From positions 620,001-684,000 of the forward strand of contig NZ_JAAKZG010000001.1 of the NCBI RefSeq assembly GCF_011045115.1: 64,000 bases of DNA, read 5' to 3'. This document shows, piece by piece, positions 44,751 to 56,450 of the stretch. The stretch's first letter is position 1. The number at the start of each line of letters is the position of its first letter. The DNA is from Mesorhizobium zhangyense (lineage in GTDB: Bacteria > Pseudomonadota > Alphaproteobacteria > Rhizobiales > Rhizobiaceae). The position numbers were made by a program, and so were the translations under genes. Below the pieces are notes generated by a model. It had not been told where the DNA came from and did no database searches. It was given only the letters and a program-made list of their open reading frames with translations.

Positions 44751-45538
44751 AACGGTTTCAGATAAGCCGCCGCGGCTTTCTTACCTCCGCGGCACTTGGA
44801 GCCTCCGGTCTCGCCCTCTCCGGCTGTGACGCCTTCGATTCGCTGTCTTCGACGGACAGCCGAGTTCGGGGCGTTCTGGAAGGTGCAAACGACCTCACCT
44901 ACAGGGTTCAGCGTCTGCTGGCCGGTCGCGACTCGCTTGCGCAGGAATTCACCGAAGCCGATATCCGGCAGCCGCAGCGCCCCAACGGCGTGACAGCCCC
45001 GGATGACGCCGACTACCGCGCGTTCCAGAGCAATGACTTCACTGAATGGCGGCTTGAAGTTTCCGGTCTGGTCGAAAAGCCGTTGTCGCTATCGCGCGAA
45101 CAGCTGATCGCTATGCCGGCGCGTACCCAGATCACCCGCCACGATTGCGTCGAAGGCTGGAGCTGCATCGCCAAATGGACCGGCACGCCGCTGTCGCTGG
45201 TGCTGGACGAAGCCAAGGTAAAGCCGCAGGCCCGCTATGCCGTTTTCCACTGCATGGACACGATCGAGAACGGGCTTTCGGGCAGGATAAAATACTACGG
45301 ATCGATCGACCTGATCGATGCCCGCCATCCCCAGACGATTCTTGCCTACGGCCTCAACGGCAAGCCGTTGCCGGTCGAGAATGGCGCTCCTCTCAGGGTG
45401 CGTGTCGAGCGTCAGCTTGGCTACAAGATGCCGAAATATATTCGGAAGATAGAACTGGTCGATAGCTTCACCCAGATGGGCGACGGCAAGGGCGGCTATT
45501 GGGAAGATCGAGGCTACGATTGGTACGGTGGTATCTGA
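44747..45538 (+). CDS. Tat-exported molybdopterin-dependent oxidoreductase (sulfite oxidase fold)
   Basis: A 263-residue protein with a twin-arginine signal (SRRGFLTSAALGASGLALSG; a lipobox-like LSGC follows). The mature part is a sulfite-oxidase/YedY-type domain. The molybdenum-ligating Cys is probably the one in TRHDCVEGWSCIAKW, and substrate-pocket residues lie in YAVFHCMDT. Electron exchange with the co-encoded cytochrome b is expected. The substrate is unknown: the family includes sulfite oxidases and methionine sulfoxide reductase MsrP. The Cys after LSG could be lipidated and anchor the enzyme. Confidence 0.88.
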   Translation: MKRFQISRRGFLTSAALGASGLALSGCDAFDSLSSTDSRVRGVLEGANDLTYRVQRLLAGRDSLAQEFTEADIRQPQRPNGVTAPDDADYRAFQSNDFTEWRLEVSGLVEKPLSLSREQLIAMPARTQITRHDCVEGWSCIAKWTGTPLSLVLDEAKVKPQARYAVFHCMDTIENGLSGRIKYYGSIDLIDARHPQTILAYGLNGKPLPVENGAPLRVRVERQLGYKMPKYIRKIELVDSFTQMGDGKGGYWEDRGYDWYGGI

Positions 45539-45666
45539 AATACGACGTGATCCCCCGACCAACAGTCGAACTTTCAGTCTAAGAATTACCCTTAAATACA
45601 AGACTTTACACGATATTGATGCAAAGCGCCTTGCTATGCGGTCACCCGTCCGCCATGTTTAGGGCA

Positions 45667-45689
45667 CCTGTTTCCGTGTCGGAAACAGG
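45667..45689. promoter_or_regulatory. perfect 9-bp inverted repeat upstream of the HTH regulator
   Basis: CCTGTTTCC (45667-45675) and GGAAACAGG (45681-45689) flank a 5-base spacer. It lies 30 bases upstream of the regulator's GTG start, with no T-run after it, so an operator is more likely than a terminator. Autoregulation by the HTH protein is inferred. The 181 bases between the oxidoreductase and the regulator (45539-45719) hold nothing else I can name. Confidence 0.55.
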
Positions 45690-45719
45690 ACAATCCGCAC
45701 ATCACAGGAGGTGCATCGG

Positions 45720-46106
45720 GTGTCCGACACCACGAATATTTACGAACAAACGCCGGATCTCGATACGATCGGCGGCCGACTGTCCCGAGCCCGTGAGGCC
45801 AGCGGCATGAGCGTCAAGCAACTGGCATGGCGGCTCGGCGTCAAAATGTCGACGATAACCGCCTGGGAAAGCGACCGCTCGCAGCCCGGCGCGCACCGCC
45901 TGAACATGGTATCGGGCATTCTCAATGTCAGCCTGTCATGGGTCCTGCATGGCGTCGGCACCGGTCCCATCGAGCCGGAAGACGACAGCGACATGATCGA
46001 AACTGTTGGTGCCCAGCTGGATCGCCTCAAGCTTCTGCATGCCGAAACCGGCAGCCTGATCGTCCGCCTTCAGAACGACATGGATCGTCTCGCCGCCGCG
46101 AGTTGA
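45720..46106 (+). CDS. XRE-type helix-turn-helix transcriptional regulator
   Basis: A 128-residue protein with an HTH_3 domain (about 16-72), seen in RLSRAREASGMSVKQLAWRL and VKMSTITAWESDRSQPG. A C-terminal helical, probably coiled-coil region (DMIETVGAQLDRLKLLHAE) could mediate dimerisation. The start is GTG at 45720, set by a perfect AGGAGG eight bases upstream; the GTG at 45711 overlaps that site. Target genes are unknown; the palindrome in front suggests self-control, and the cytochrome/molybdoenzyme or gcv genes next door are candidates. Confidence 0.88.
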   Translation: MSDTTNIYEQTPDLDTIGGRLSRAREASGMSVKQLAWRLGVKMSTITAWESDRSQPGAHRLNMVSGILNVSLSWVLHGVGTGPIEPEDDSDMIETVGAQLDRLKLLHAETGSLIVRLQNDMDRLAAAS

Positions 46107-46277
46107 CGGACTTTTTCGTCCGCGTTTTGTCGCCGCCCCGAAAATCAGCTTCATGGCCGCACGGCATTCCTGCCGGCGATAACAAAGCTGTGCGTATGTC
46201 GCATGGGGCGTGACAATGCGTCGGTCATGAGCTAGCTATGCTGCGTCGAGGATCCGGTGTTTTCCGGATTCTACCTG

Positions 46278-46464
46278 TTTGCGGGAGAGAGCAGCGCATG
46301 CTGCCGCCGAAGGGGAAATCGCCCGAAATCTCTCAGGCAAAAGAACCGTAGATGGGAAAGACACTCTGGAAAGTCGGGACTAAACCTCCCGCGCCGAAGG
46401 TGTAAGCGTCGCCGACAGAGTTCCGGTTGCGCGAGTCTCTCAGGCTTCAGACAGAGGGGCACGG
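46278..46464 (+). ncRNA. tandem glycine riboswitch
   Basis: Two glycine aptamers in series. The first has GCGGGAGAG (from 46281), GCCGAAGGGG, and ATCTCTCAGGCAAAAG with the closing CTCTGGAAAG near 46365-46374. The second has GCGCCGAAGGTG near 46391, GTCTCTCAGGC at 46434-46444, and GACAGAGGGG to 46459. It lies directly upstream of gcvT with a possible expression-platform stem (GGCCGC / GCGGCC, 46468-46483) before the GGAG ribosome-binding site. Glycine binding would switch on the gcv operon. The 3' limits are approximate. Confidence 0.93.
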
Positions 46465-46508
46465 AATGGCCGCCGTAGCGGCCGCTTGCGTGCGACTCTG
46501 GAGATGTC

Positions 46509-47609
46509 ATGACGGGCACCGACGCCAAGAAACTACCCCTCGAAGACCTGCATAGTGCAGCCGGAGCGCGATTTGGCGCGTTTGCCGGTTGGTCAATGCC
46601 GCTGACCTATCCGGCCGGCGTCATGGCCGAGCATCTTCACACCCGCGATCATGCGGGGCTGTTCGACATCTCGCATATGCAGCTGTTCGAAGTTGCCGGC
46701 CCGGGCGCTGCCGCGCTACTTGCCAAGGCATGTCCGCTCGATGCTGCCGCTCTTGCCGAGCGGCAATCGAAATACACCTTCTTTCTCAACGAACAGGCCG
46801 GCATCATCGACGATCTGATCGTCACGCGGCTTGAAGCCGAGCGCTTCATGGTCGTCGCCAATGCCGGCAACGCGACCGTCGACGAGGCGCATTTGCGCGC
46901 GCTGGCCAAGGATTTCGACTGCACCGTTACGGCGCTTGATCGCGTCTTCCTCGCCATTCAGGGCCCCGAGGCCGAAGCAGCTCTGAAACAGGCCAGTATC
47001 GAAACCGGCGACCTCTTGTTCATGCACGGTTTCGAGCCGAAAAAAGACTGGTTCATGAGCCGGTCGGGCTATACCGGCGAGGACGGTTTCGAGATCGGCC
47101 TGCCGGAGACCGATGCGCGCAAGCTGCTCGAAACCTTGCTTGCCGACGAGCGCGTCAAATGGATCGGCCTCGCCGCCCGCGACAGCCTACGGCTTGAAGC
47201 GGGTCTTTGCCTTCACGGCCAAGACATCACACCCGACATAGACCCGGCGAGTGCTGCCCTGATGTGGGCGATCTCCAAGGATTTGCGCACCAACGGACAG
47301 TTCATCGGCTCTGACGCGCTGCGCGCCATCCTCGCAAAAGGCCCCACCGAAAAGCGCGTCGGCCTGAAACCACAGGGCCGCCAGCCGGTTCGCGCCGGCG
47401 CATCGCTTTTCGACGAAGCCGGAAATCCCGCCGGTCGCGTCACCTCGGGCGGCTTCGGCCCATCCGCCGGCTCGCCGGTCGCCATGGGTTATGTCTCCGC
47501 GCCGCTCGCAAGCAGCGGATCGAAAATCTTCGCCGATGTCCGGGGCACGAAAATTCCTGTCGACATTTCTTCTCTTCCCTTCACGCCGCATCGCTACCGC
47601 AAAGGATAA
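46509..47609 (+). CDS. gcvT: glycine cleavage system T protein (aminomethyltransferase)
   Basis: A 366-residue folate-dependent enzyme that releases ammonia from the aminomethyl-lipoyl H protein and makes methylene-tetrahydrofolate. Landmarks: [16 protein letters not shown] at the N-terminus, [24 protein letters not shown], and [18 protein letters not shown]. It is the first gene of the riboswitch-controlled gcvT-gcvH-gcvP operon. GGAG lies five bases before the ATG. Confidence 0.97.
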   Translation: MTGTDAKKLPLEDLHSAAGARFGAFAGWSMPLTYPAGVMAEHLHTRDHAGLFDISHMQLFEVAGPGAAALLAKACPLDAAALAERQSKYTFFLNEQAGIIDDLIVTRLEAERFMVVANAGNATVDEAHLRALAKDFDCTVTALDRVFLAIQGPEAEAALKQASIETGDLLFMHGFEPKKDWFMSRSGYTGEDGFEIGLPETDARKLLETLLADERVKWIGLAARDSLRLEAGLCLHGQDITPDIDPASAALMWAISKDLRTNGQFIGSDALRAILAKGPTEKRVGLKPQGRQPVRAGASLFDEAGNPAGRVTSGGFGPSAGSPVAMGYVSAPLASSGSKIFADVRGTKIPVDISSLPFTPHRYRKG

Positions 47610-47616
47610 TCTTCTC

Positions 47617-47985
47617 ATGGCAACGACCTATTTTACCGACGATCACGAGTGGCTCCGTGTCGAGGGCGGGATCGCCACCGTCGGCATCACCGACTATGCG
47701 CAGGAGCAGCTTGGCGATCTGGTTTTCGTCGAACTGCCCGAAGCCGGGCGCAAGCTTGCCAAGGGCGACGTTGCCGTAGTCGTCGAATCCGTCAAGGCGG
47801 CATCCGACGTCTACGCTCCCATCGACGGCGAGATCGTAGAGTCCAACGGTGCGTTGGCTTCCGATCCTGCATTAGTGAATTCGGCCGCAACCGGCGATGG
47901 CTGGCTGTGGAAGATGAAGCTTTCCGACGAAAGCCAGCTTGCGGGCCTGCTCGACGAAGCCGGCTACAAAGCGCTCATAGGTTAA
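47617..47985 (+). CDS. gcvH: glycine cleavage system H protein
   Basis: A 122-residue lipoyl carrier protein that shuttles the aminomethyl group between P, T and L proteins. The lipoylated lysine is K60 in [14 protein letters not shown]. The ATG at 47617 begins the standard N-terminus [15 protein letters not shown]. It sits seven bases after gcvT and 15 before gcvP. Confidence 0.97.
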   Translation: MATTYFTDDHEWLRVEGGIATVGITDYAQEQLGDLVFVELPEAGRKLAKGDVAVVVESVKAASDVYAPIDGEIVESNGALASDPALVNSAATGDGWLWKMKLSDESQLAGLLDEAGYKALIG

Positions 47986-48000
47986 GGCACAGGTGATACG

Positions 48001-50811
48001 ATGACTGCCGCTCCCTACCCTTTCGCTACCCGCCATATCGGCCCGAGCACCACGGACGCTCGCGCCATGCTCGCCGTGCTTGGCGTACCTTCCATCGAGA
48101 CGCTGATTTCGCAGGCCGTGCCGAAATCGATCCGGCTTGAGCGCCCGCTCGATCTGCCGGCGCCCGCCAGCGAGGCCGAGGCGCTTGTCGAGCTTGCCGA
48201 GAGAATGTCGAAAAACGTCGTACTGAAGAGCTTCATCGGCGCCGGCTATCATGGCTGCCGCGTGCCGCCGGTGATCCAGCGCAACCTCTTCGAAAACCCC
48301 GCCTGGTATACGGCCTACACGCCCTACCAGTCCGAAATCAGCCAGGGCCGGCTTGAGCTTCTGTTCCATTTCCAGACGCTGGTGACAGAATTGACCGGCC
48401 TGCCGGTCGCCTCCGCCTCGCTGCTGGATGAGTCGACAGCGGTGGCGGAAGCCGTTGGCATCGCCTATCGCCATCACCGCGAGAAGCGTCATCGCGTGGC
48501 TTTCGCTGGCGCACCTCACCCGCAGACGCTCGATGTCGTCACGACCCGCGCCGAACCGCTCGGTATCGAGGTGGACGGCGAGACGATCGATGAGGATACC
48601 GCCGCCCTCGTCGTTTCCTGGCCCGATACGTTCGGCGTCTATGGCAACCACGCCGATGCGATCGCCAGGGCGAAGGCTGCCGGCGCAATCGTCATCTTCA
48701 TCGCCGATCCTTTGGCGCTGAGCATTTCAGAAACGCCGGCCAGTCTCGGCGCAGACATTGCCGTCGGGCCGATGCAGCGCTTCGGCGTACCGATGGGCTT
48801 TGGCGGGCCGCACGCTGCTTATTGCGCCGTCTCCGACAAGCTCACGCGCCTCATGCCAGGCCGCCTCGTCGGCCAGTCGGTCGACGCCAACGGTCGCCCC
48901 GGCTACCGGCTCGCCTTGCAAACGCGCGAGCAGCATATCCGCCGCGACAAGGCGACCTCCAACATCTGCACGGCGCAGGCGCTACTCGCCAACATGGCCG
49001 CCTCCTTCGCCATCTGGCACGGGCCACTGGGGCTTCAGTCGATTGCCAACCAGATCAATGCTTTTGCCGAGCGGCTTGCGCTCGGACTGAAGGCCGTAGG
49101 CATTGAAATCGACGGTGATCGCCGCTTCGATACCGTCACCATCACCGCCAAAGGCAAGGCTAAGGAAATCGCCGCAACTGCCGAGAAGGATGGCCGTCTG
49201 CTGCGCGTGATCGACAATGACCGCGTCGGCGTGAGTTTCGATCAGGCATCTACCGAAGAAGACCTTGAAGCCATTGCCGCGCTGTTCGGTGCAAAGCCAT
49301 CACCGGCAGGCAAGGCCAAGGCACCGGCCAATCCCCGCGGCAAGGGCTTTCTCACCCAACCGGTTTTCCACGAAAACCGCTCCGAGACCGACATGATGCG
49401 CTTCCTGCGCCGGCTGGCCGACAAGGATCTGGCGCTCGACCGCGCAATGATCCCGCTCGGCTCGTGCACGATGAAGCTCAACGCAGCTGCCGAGATGATG
49501 CCGGTGAGCTGGCCGTCGGTTGCCAATCTGCATCCCTTCGCGCCGGCCGGGCATTCGCTCGGCTATCGCGAGATGATCGACGATCTGGAGAAGTGGCTGA
49601 GCGAAATCACCGGCTTCGACGCCGTGTCGCTGCAGCCGAACGCCGGCAGCCAGGGTGAATATGCCGGCCTGCTGGCGATCCGCCACTACCACCAGTCGCG
49701 CGGCGATCATCACCGCAACATCTGCCTCATCCCCTCGTCTGCGCATGGCACCAACCCGGCCAGCGCCTCCATGGCCGGCATGGGCGTCGTCGTCGTGCGC
49801 TGCACCGAAGACGGCAATGTCGACATGGACGACCTCAAAGCCAAGGCGGCTGAGCACGCAGGCAACCTTGCAGCCCTTATGATCACCTATCCCTCGACAC
49901 ATGGCGTGTTCGAGGAAGGCATCCGCGATATCTGCGCGCTCATCCACGAGCATGGCGGGCAGGTCTATCTCGACGGCGCCAATCTCAATGCGCTGGTCGG
50001 CCTGGCACAGCCGGGCGAAATCGGCGCCGATGTCTGCCACATGAACCTGCACAAGACCTTCTGCATTCCGCATGGCGGCGGCGGCCCCGGCGTCGGTCCG
50101 ATCGGCGTCAAGGCGCATCTGAAGCCTTACCTGCCGGGCCACGTCACGGAAGGCTCCGAACATGCGGTTTCGGCGGCACCCTTCGGCAGTGCGTCGATCC
50201 TGCCGATCACCTGGATGTATATCCGCATGATGGGCGCGTCGGGCCTGAAGCAGGCAACCGAAACGGCGATCCTCAGCGCGAACTACATCGCAGCCCGGCT
50301 GAAGGCGCATTACCCGGTGCTCTATCAGGGACGCAATGGACGTGTCGCGCATGAGTGCATCCTTGACACGCGCGTGCTGAAGGAAAGCGCCGGCATCGGC
50401 GTCGAGGACGTCGCCAAGCGCCTGATCGACTATGGCTTCCACGCGCCGACCATGTCTTGGCCGGTCGCCGGCACGCTGATGGTCGAGCCGACGGAGTCCG
50501 AACCCAAGCGCGAAGTCGATCGTTTCTGCGATGCGATGATCGCCATCGCTGGGGAAGCGGAACGCGTGGCCAAGGGCGAATGGCCGCGCGAGGACAATCC
50601 TCTGGTCAACGCCCCGCACACGGCTGCCGAAACGCTCGTCGGCGACTGGACGCATCCCTATTCGCGGTTAGAGGCGGCCTTCCCGGCCGGTGACGCGGAA
50701 ACGGCTGCGAAATACTGGCCGCCGGTCTCACGCATCGACAATGTCGGCGGCGACCGCAATCTGGTCTGCTCCTGCCCGCCGATGGCGGAATATCTTGGAG
50801 CGGCAGAGTAG
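48001..50811 (+). CDS. gcvP: glycine dehydrogenase (decarboxylating), P protein
   Basis: A 936-residue PLP-dependent enzyme that decarboxylates glycine and transfers the aminomethyl group to lipoyl-GcvH. It is the single-chain form, with the two homologous halves fused. The PLP-binding lysine is K685 in [16 protein letters not shown]. Other motifs are [15 protein letters not shown] and [11 protein letters not shown]. Last gene of the operon; a stem-loop terminator follows. Confidence 0.98.
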   Translation: MTAAPYPFATRHIGPSTTDARAMLAVLGVPSIETLISQAVPKSIRLERPLDLPAPASEAEALVELAERMSKNVVLKSFIGAGYHGCRVPPVIQRNLFENPAWYTAYTPYQSEISQGRLELLFHFQTLVTELTGLPVASASLLDESTAVAEAVGIAYRHHREKRHRVAFAGAPHPQTLDVVTTRAEPLGIEVDGETIDEDTAALVVSWPDTFGVYGNHADAIARAKAAGAIVIFIADPLALSISETPASLGADIAVGPMQRFGVPMGFGGPHAAYCAVSDKLTRLMPGRLVGQSVDANGRPGYRLALQTREQHIRRDKATSNICTAQALLANMAASFAIWHGPLGLQSIANQINAFAERLALGLKAVGIEIDGDRRFDTVTITAKGKAKEIAATAEKDGRLLRVIDNDRVGVSFDQASTEEDLEAIAALFGAKPSPAGKAKAPANPRGKGFLTQPVFHENRSETDMMRFLRRLADKDLALDRAMIPLGSCTMKLNAAAEMMPVSWPSVANLHPFAPAGHSLGYREMIDDLEKWLSEITGFDAVSLQPNAGSQGEYAGLLAIRHYHQSRGDHHRNICLIPSSAHGTNPASASMAGMGVVVVRCTEDGNVDMDDLKAKAAEHAGNLAALMITYPSTHGVFEEGIRDICALIHEHGGQVYLDGANLNALVGLAQPGEIGADVCHMNLHKTFCIPHGGGGPGVGPIGVKAHLKPYLPGHVTEGSEHAVSAAPFGSASILPITWMYIRMMGASGLKQATETAILSANYIAARLKAHYPVLYQGRNGRVAHECILDTRVLKESAGIGVEDVAKRLIDYGFHAPTMSWPVAGTLMVEPTESEPKREVDRFCDAMIAIAGEAERVAKGEWPREDNPLVNAPHTAAETLVGDWTHPYSRLEAAFPAGDAETAAKYWPPVSRIDNVGGDRNLVCSCPPMAEYLGAAE

Positions 50812-50845
50812 CGCCTCAGCCGGCTCAATTTATCGATGACAACAA

Positions 50846-50874
50846 GCAGGGCTGGCGTTTGCCGGCCCTGCTTT
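50846..50874 (+). terminator. Rho-independent terminator of the gcv operon
   Basis: An 11-base stem with one G-U wobble (50846-50856 and 50861-50871) around a GTTT loop, followed by a short T-rich run TTTCGATTC. It lies 34 bases after the gcvP stop. Confidence 0.78.
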
Positions 50875-50893
50875 CGATTCGTTAACTATCCCC

Positions 50894-50923
50894 TTGAGGT
50901 TTTGGTTATCAAAAGCCTATAGA
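50894..50923 (+). promoter_or_regulatory. candidate sigma-70 promoter for parE
   Basis: TTGAGG (50894-50899) and TATAGA (50918-50923), 18 bases apart, in AT-rich DNA between the gcvP terminator and parE. The predicted start point, near 50930, lies just before the candidate SOS box. Confidence 0.5.
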
Positions 50924-50940
50924 AGCAGGCATATTTCCCT

Positions 50941-50955
50941 GAACGGAACGGGAAC
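50941..50955 (-). promoter_or_regulatory. candidate SOS box upstream of parE
   Basis: GAAC-N7-GAAC, the reverse complement of the alphaproteobacterial LexA operator GTTC-N7-GTTC, is an exact match at 50941-50955. It is about 18 bases after the -10 box and 69 bases before the parE ATG, a workable repressor position. The orientation is reversed relative to the dinB site, but the LexA motif works both ways. Confidence 0.5.
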
Positions 50956-51023
50956 CTCTGTCGCGCCGGCTGAAAAGCGTGGCAGTATGGCGGCTAAGAC
51001 GAATCACTGGAAATCCGCGCCTT

Positions 51024-53072
<2,049 letters not shown>

Positions 53073-53094
53073 CCGGCGAGTGTCGGGAACCGTC

Positions 53095-55164
53095 ATGACC
53101 CGACCTCGCCTCAAGGACTATCTGCCCAATCCCGAGAATTTCACCCGCCCCGCGCGAGCGGACTGGGTTTTCGCCATCCGTACCACCGTGACCGGTCTGG
53201 TTGCGCTCTCGATTGCCTTTGCGCTGCAGCTGGAACAGCCACAATGGGCGATGATGACGGTGTTCATCGTTTCCCAGCCGGTCGCCGGCATGGTGCTGGC
53301 CAAGGGATTTTATCGCCTGCTCGGTACGCTGGCTGGAGCGCTTGCCGCCGTCGCCATCACGACGCTAACCGGATCGAGCCCCTGGCTTTTCGTGACGGTC
53401 CTGGCGCTGTGGATCGGGCTCTGCACATTTACGTCTTCGCTCCTGCGCAATCCCGAGGCATATGGCGCAGTCCTTGCCGGCTACACCGCCGTCATCATCG
53501 GCATGCCGTCGTTCGGGCATGGACACCTTGTCGTCGATCTTGCGATCGCCCGCAGCATGGAAATCATCCTCGGCATTGTCTGCGCCGGTCTTGCCAGCCG
53601 CCTGTTTCTGCCGCAACTGGCACGTGACGCAATCGTAGCGCGGCTGAAGCGCAGCATCCTGGACCTCTCCGCCTACGCCAACGGCGCTTTTGCCAGCGGC
53701 GACAAGACGAAGCTCGACGCTCTGCATCGCAAGCTGATTGCCGACATACAGGCGCTCGCCGAAATGCGCGCCTATGCGCGGCTGGAGGCACCAAGCCTTG
53801 CCGCCCACGGCCATCCGGTGCGCCGAACGATCGGCCATCTTCTGTCCGCCCTGTCGGCCACGCGCATGCTGCATGGCCATGCGGCACCGCTGAATGCCGC
53901 CCTGATGCCGGTCCGCAATGAGCTTAAAACCTTGCTCGGCGATTTGACGGCTTCGGGCTCGACCGCGCTTGCCGATACGCGCCCGTGGATTGCGCGCCTC
54001 GACACCATCGCGGCGCAGGCACGGCATATGCCGGAAGCTTCCTCCGGCGAAGGAAGCGACAAGGTTGGTGCTGCCGCTCGATTGACGATTGCCGGCGAAT
54101 TCGCCGATTCGCTGAAGGAGACGCTGCGCGGGCTGGACGCGCTGCGCAGTCCCGCATCGGGCCGCACGCGGGATCGGCGGCAGCCTGCCCTTGTCGTGCA
54201 CCGCGACCGCTGGGCTGCACTCAGAAACGCCATCCGCGCCGGTGCGGCGACGATGCTGGTCATCGCCTTCTGGATGACGACGCGCTGGTCGGATGCCGCC
54301 GGTGTCGCCATTCTGGTTGCCGTCGTTTCGAGCCTCTTCGCAACGCGTCCAGCTCCGGTTGAAAGCGCACTGGAGTTCTTCAAGGGAACGCTTCTGGCCG
54401 CGCCCTTTGCTTTTCTGGTCGGGCAGGTTGCGCTACCTGCCTTGCCGGGTTTCGGCTGGTTCGTGCTATTCGCCGCACCGATCCTGATCGCGGCGGCACT
54501 CGGCATGGCGAACCGGCGGCATATCGGCATTTCGACCGCTTTCGCCATCAATTTCCTCGCCTTCCTCAACCCGCACCAGACCATGGTCTATGCGCCGCAG
54601 GCGTTCTTCAACAGCACCGCGTCGATTCTCGTCGGCATATTGCTCGCCATGGGCGTATTCGCCGTCGTGTTACCGGCAAGACCTCAGGACACCGCCGCAC
54701 GGCTGGTCAAGGCGATGCGCGACGATCTTGCGCGGCTCTGTCTGCACGAGCGCCTGCCGAGGCGCTCGGCCTTCGAGAGCCTCGCCTATGATCGGATCAA
54801 CCAGATTCTGCCATTGGTTCAACGGCTTGGTCAGGCCGGCGAAACCGTTCTCGAAGGCAGTCTTGCCGCCATGACGGTCGGGCTGGAAATTCTGCGCCTG
54901 CGCAAACTGCAGCTGGCAGACGGGATTTCGAACGAGGTGTCGGAGCTGATAACCAAGTTCCTGCGGCAGTTCGCACGCGATGTGTTTCTGCCATTGCCCG
55001 GAAGACAGTCTTTCGCATCATGGATCGAAAGTGCCCGCCAAGCCGCGGCCGAAATGGCAGCCGGCAACAGCAACGCCGAAACCTTGCAGGCCACTGCATC
55101 GCTGCGCGTCATTGCCGCCGCGATCGAGGATTATCCGCAGTTTTTCCGCAAGGTAGCCGAATAA
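53095..55164 (+). CDS. FUSC family efflux-type membrane protein
   Basis: A 689-residue membrane protein with two clusters of hydrophobic helices, at about residues 25-170 and 385-530, each followed by a helical soluble region. This two-fold arrangement is that of the FUSC / AaeB family, which exports aromatic acids and related compounds. The motif region QPQWAMMTVFIVSQPVAGM resembles the family start. The substrate is unknown. The ATG at 53095 is used; an in-frame GTG at 53080 would add five residues. It lies 22 bases after parE and could be read through from it. Confidence 0.85.
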   Translation: MTRPRLKDYLPNPENFTRPARADWVFAIRTTVTGLVALSIAFALQLEQPQWAMMTVFIVSQPVAGMVLAKGFYRLLGTLAGALAAVAITTLTGSSPWLFVTVLALWIGLCTFTSSLLRNPEAYGAVLAGYTAVIIGMPSFGHGHLVVDLAIARSMEIILGIVCAGLASRLFLPQLARDAIVARLKRSILDLSAYANGAFASGDKTKLDALHRKLIADIQALAEMRAYARLEAPSLAAHGHPVRRTIGHLLSALSATRMLHGHAAPLNAALMPVRNELKTLLGDLTASGSTALADTRPWIARLDTIAAQARHMPEASSGEGSDKVGAAARLTIAGEFADSLKETLRGLDALRSPASGRTRDRRQPALVVHRDRWAALRNAIRAGAATMLVIAFWMTTRWSDAAGVAILVAVVSSLFATRPAPVESALEFFKGTLLAAPFAFLVGQVALPALPGFGWFVLFAAPILIAAALGMANRRHIGISTAFAINFLAFLNPHQTMVYAPQAFFNSTASILVGILLAMGVFAVVLPARPQDTAARLVKAMRDDLARLCLHERLPRRSAFESLAYDRINQILPLVQRLGQAGETVLEGSLAAMTVGLEILRLRKLQLADGISNEVSELITKFLRQFARDVFLPLPGRQSFASWIESARQAAAEMAAGNSNAETLQATASLRVIAAAIEDYPQFFRKVAE

Positions 55165-55175
55165 GGATCGATCGT

Positions 55176-56297
55176 TCAGGCGGCCGCGATAGCCAGGGCA
55201 TGCCCGCGGGCATTGTCTCGCAAGGCTTCGATGTGGATAGCCTTCAGCAGGCCGGCGAGATCGCCCGGCGCGGCCGGCCCGCCCAATTCCTTCAGCATCA
55301 ACCAGCTCACTTCCTGAACGCCGGCCACGCGCTTGCCATTGGCAACTTCGCGCCAGATCTTCAGCGCCCGCAGGATGACCTTATGCGTCGATGCCGCCAG
55401 GCCCGCCTTGCGAAACAGCGCGGACAGCGCGACATCGTGGCCGCCGGCCAGCAGCGCCCTTATCCGGGTTTCCGCCTGCTCCGTCAGCGCGACGATCGCG
55501 GCACCGAAGAAGTCGACCTTGCCATGGGCAATGGTGCGGATGAGGAAACTCGCGGTGAGATCGCCGCGCAGGCGCAGATGCTCGATCAGGGCGGCGAATT
55601 CGTGGGCTTGCGTGTTCTCGATCAGCGTCAGGGATGCCTTGACGCAGGCGTCGCGCATGACGCGCTCGGCCCGAGCCGAGCCCATGAGTGCGGCAACAAG
55701 CGGCGAGCGCTTCAACGCCTCCCCCACCTTGACCAGCAGCACGTGGCGGCATTCGGAAGGCAGGCGCGGATCGGCGATCAGCGCCTCGCGAACCAGCGCA
55801 AGATCGCCGTGGCGTTCAGCCATGCGGCGGAAGCTGAGCGAGGCGATATCCGCACCGCTGTTGGCGAGCAGCATTGCGCAGGCGTCAGGCTCGCCGACTT
55901 CGGCGATAGCGGCCGATAAGGCCATCGAGACAAAAGGACGGTCGGCGATGAGTTTCTGTGTCGCCTTCTGACCCGAGGCGACGCGGTCGATGAGGTCGCT
56001 GTCGGTCAGCAAGGGCGAGCGGGCGAGAACCAGGCCCGCGACTTCAGGTTGGTCGTTAGCCAGCGCGCTGATGACCTGCAAAGGCGCATGATGGCTCATT
56101 GACAGGGCCTCGGCCATCGCCAGCCGAACCTTGGCCGACGGATCGTCGAGCAGAAGCGTCAGTGCCGCCTCCGCGGCGCATCGGTCCTCGAACGGCAGTT
56201 CCTTTTGCACATAAGCCCGCGCCAATGCGCTGACCGCAGCTGCCCGCTCGGCGACCCGCGCCGTATCGATCCATTTCAGGAAATGCCCGACAATCAT
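55176..56297 (-). CDS. DUF2336 domain-containing protein
   Basis: A 373-residue, largely helical protein matching DUF2336. It shows HEAT-like repeating helices: AALTLLLDDPSAKVRLAMAE, VISALANDQPEVAGLVLAR, LIADRPFVSMALSAAIAE. It has no membrane segment. The family is common in alphaproteobacteria and of unknown function, sometimes near signalling genes. It stands alone on the minus strand, ending 11 bases from the FUSC gene, and is divergent from the MaoC-CoA lyase pair. Confidence 0.85.
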   Translation of the reverse strand: MIVGHFLKWIDTARVAERAAAVSALARAYVQKELPFEDRCAAEAALTLLLDDPSAKVRLAMAEALSMSHHAPLQVISALANDQPEVAGLVLARSPLLTDSDLIDRVASGQKATQKLIADRPFVSMALSAAIAEVGEPDACAMLLANSGADIASLSFRRMAERHGDLALVREALIADPRLPSECRHVLLVKVGEALKRSPLVAALMGSARAERVMRDACVKASLTLIENTQAHEFAALIEHLRLRGDLTASFLIRTIAHGKVDFFGAAIVALTEQAETRIRALLAGGHDVALSALFRKAGLAASTHKVILRALKIWREVANGKRVAGVQEVSWLMLKELGGPAAPGDLAGLLKAIHIEALRDNARGHALAIAAA

Positions 56298-56450
56298 TCA
56301 CGCCACTCGATTTTCCCACCGGAAGATTCTTCCAGCCCCGAAAATGACGTTAAGGAGAAATGGTTTACGAACGGTTCACCATATCCGTTAACCTGCTTGC
56401 CGGGCATGCAGGCAGCGACTATCAAACGGGTGCAAAATGGAGGGACGATC

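Noticed and set aside
49300-50655. Open frame of about 451 codons on the minus strand within gcvP
   Set aside because: Antisense to gcvP, no recognisable domains.
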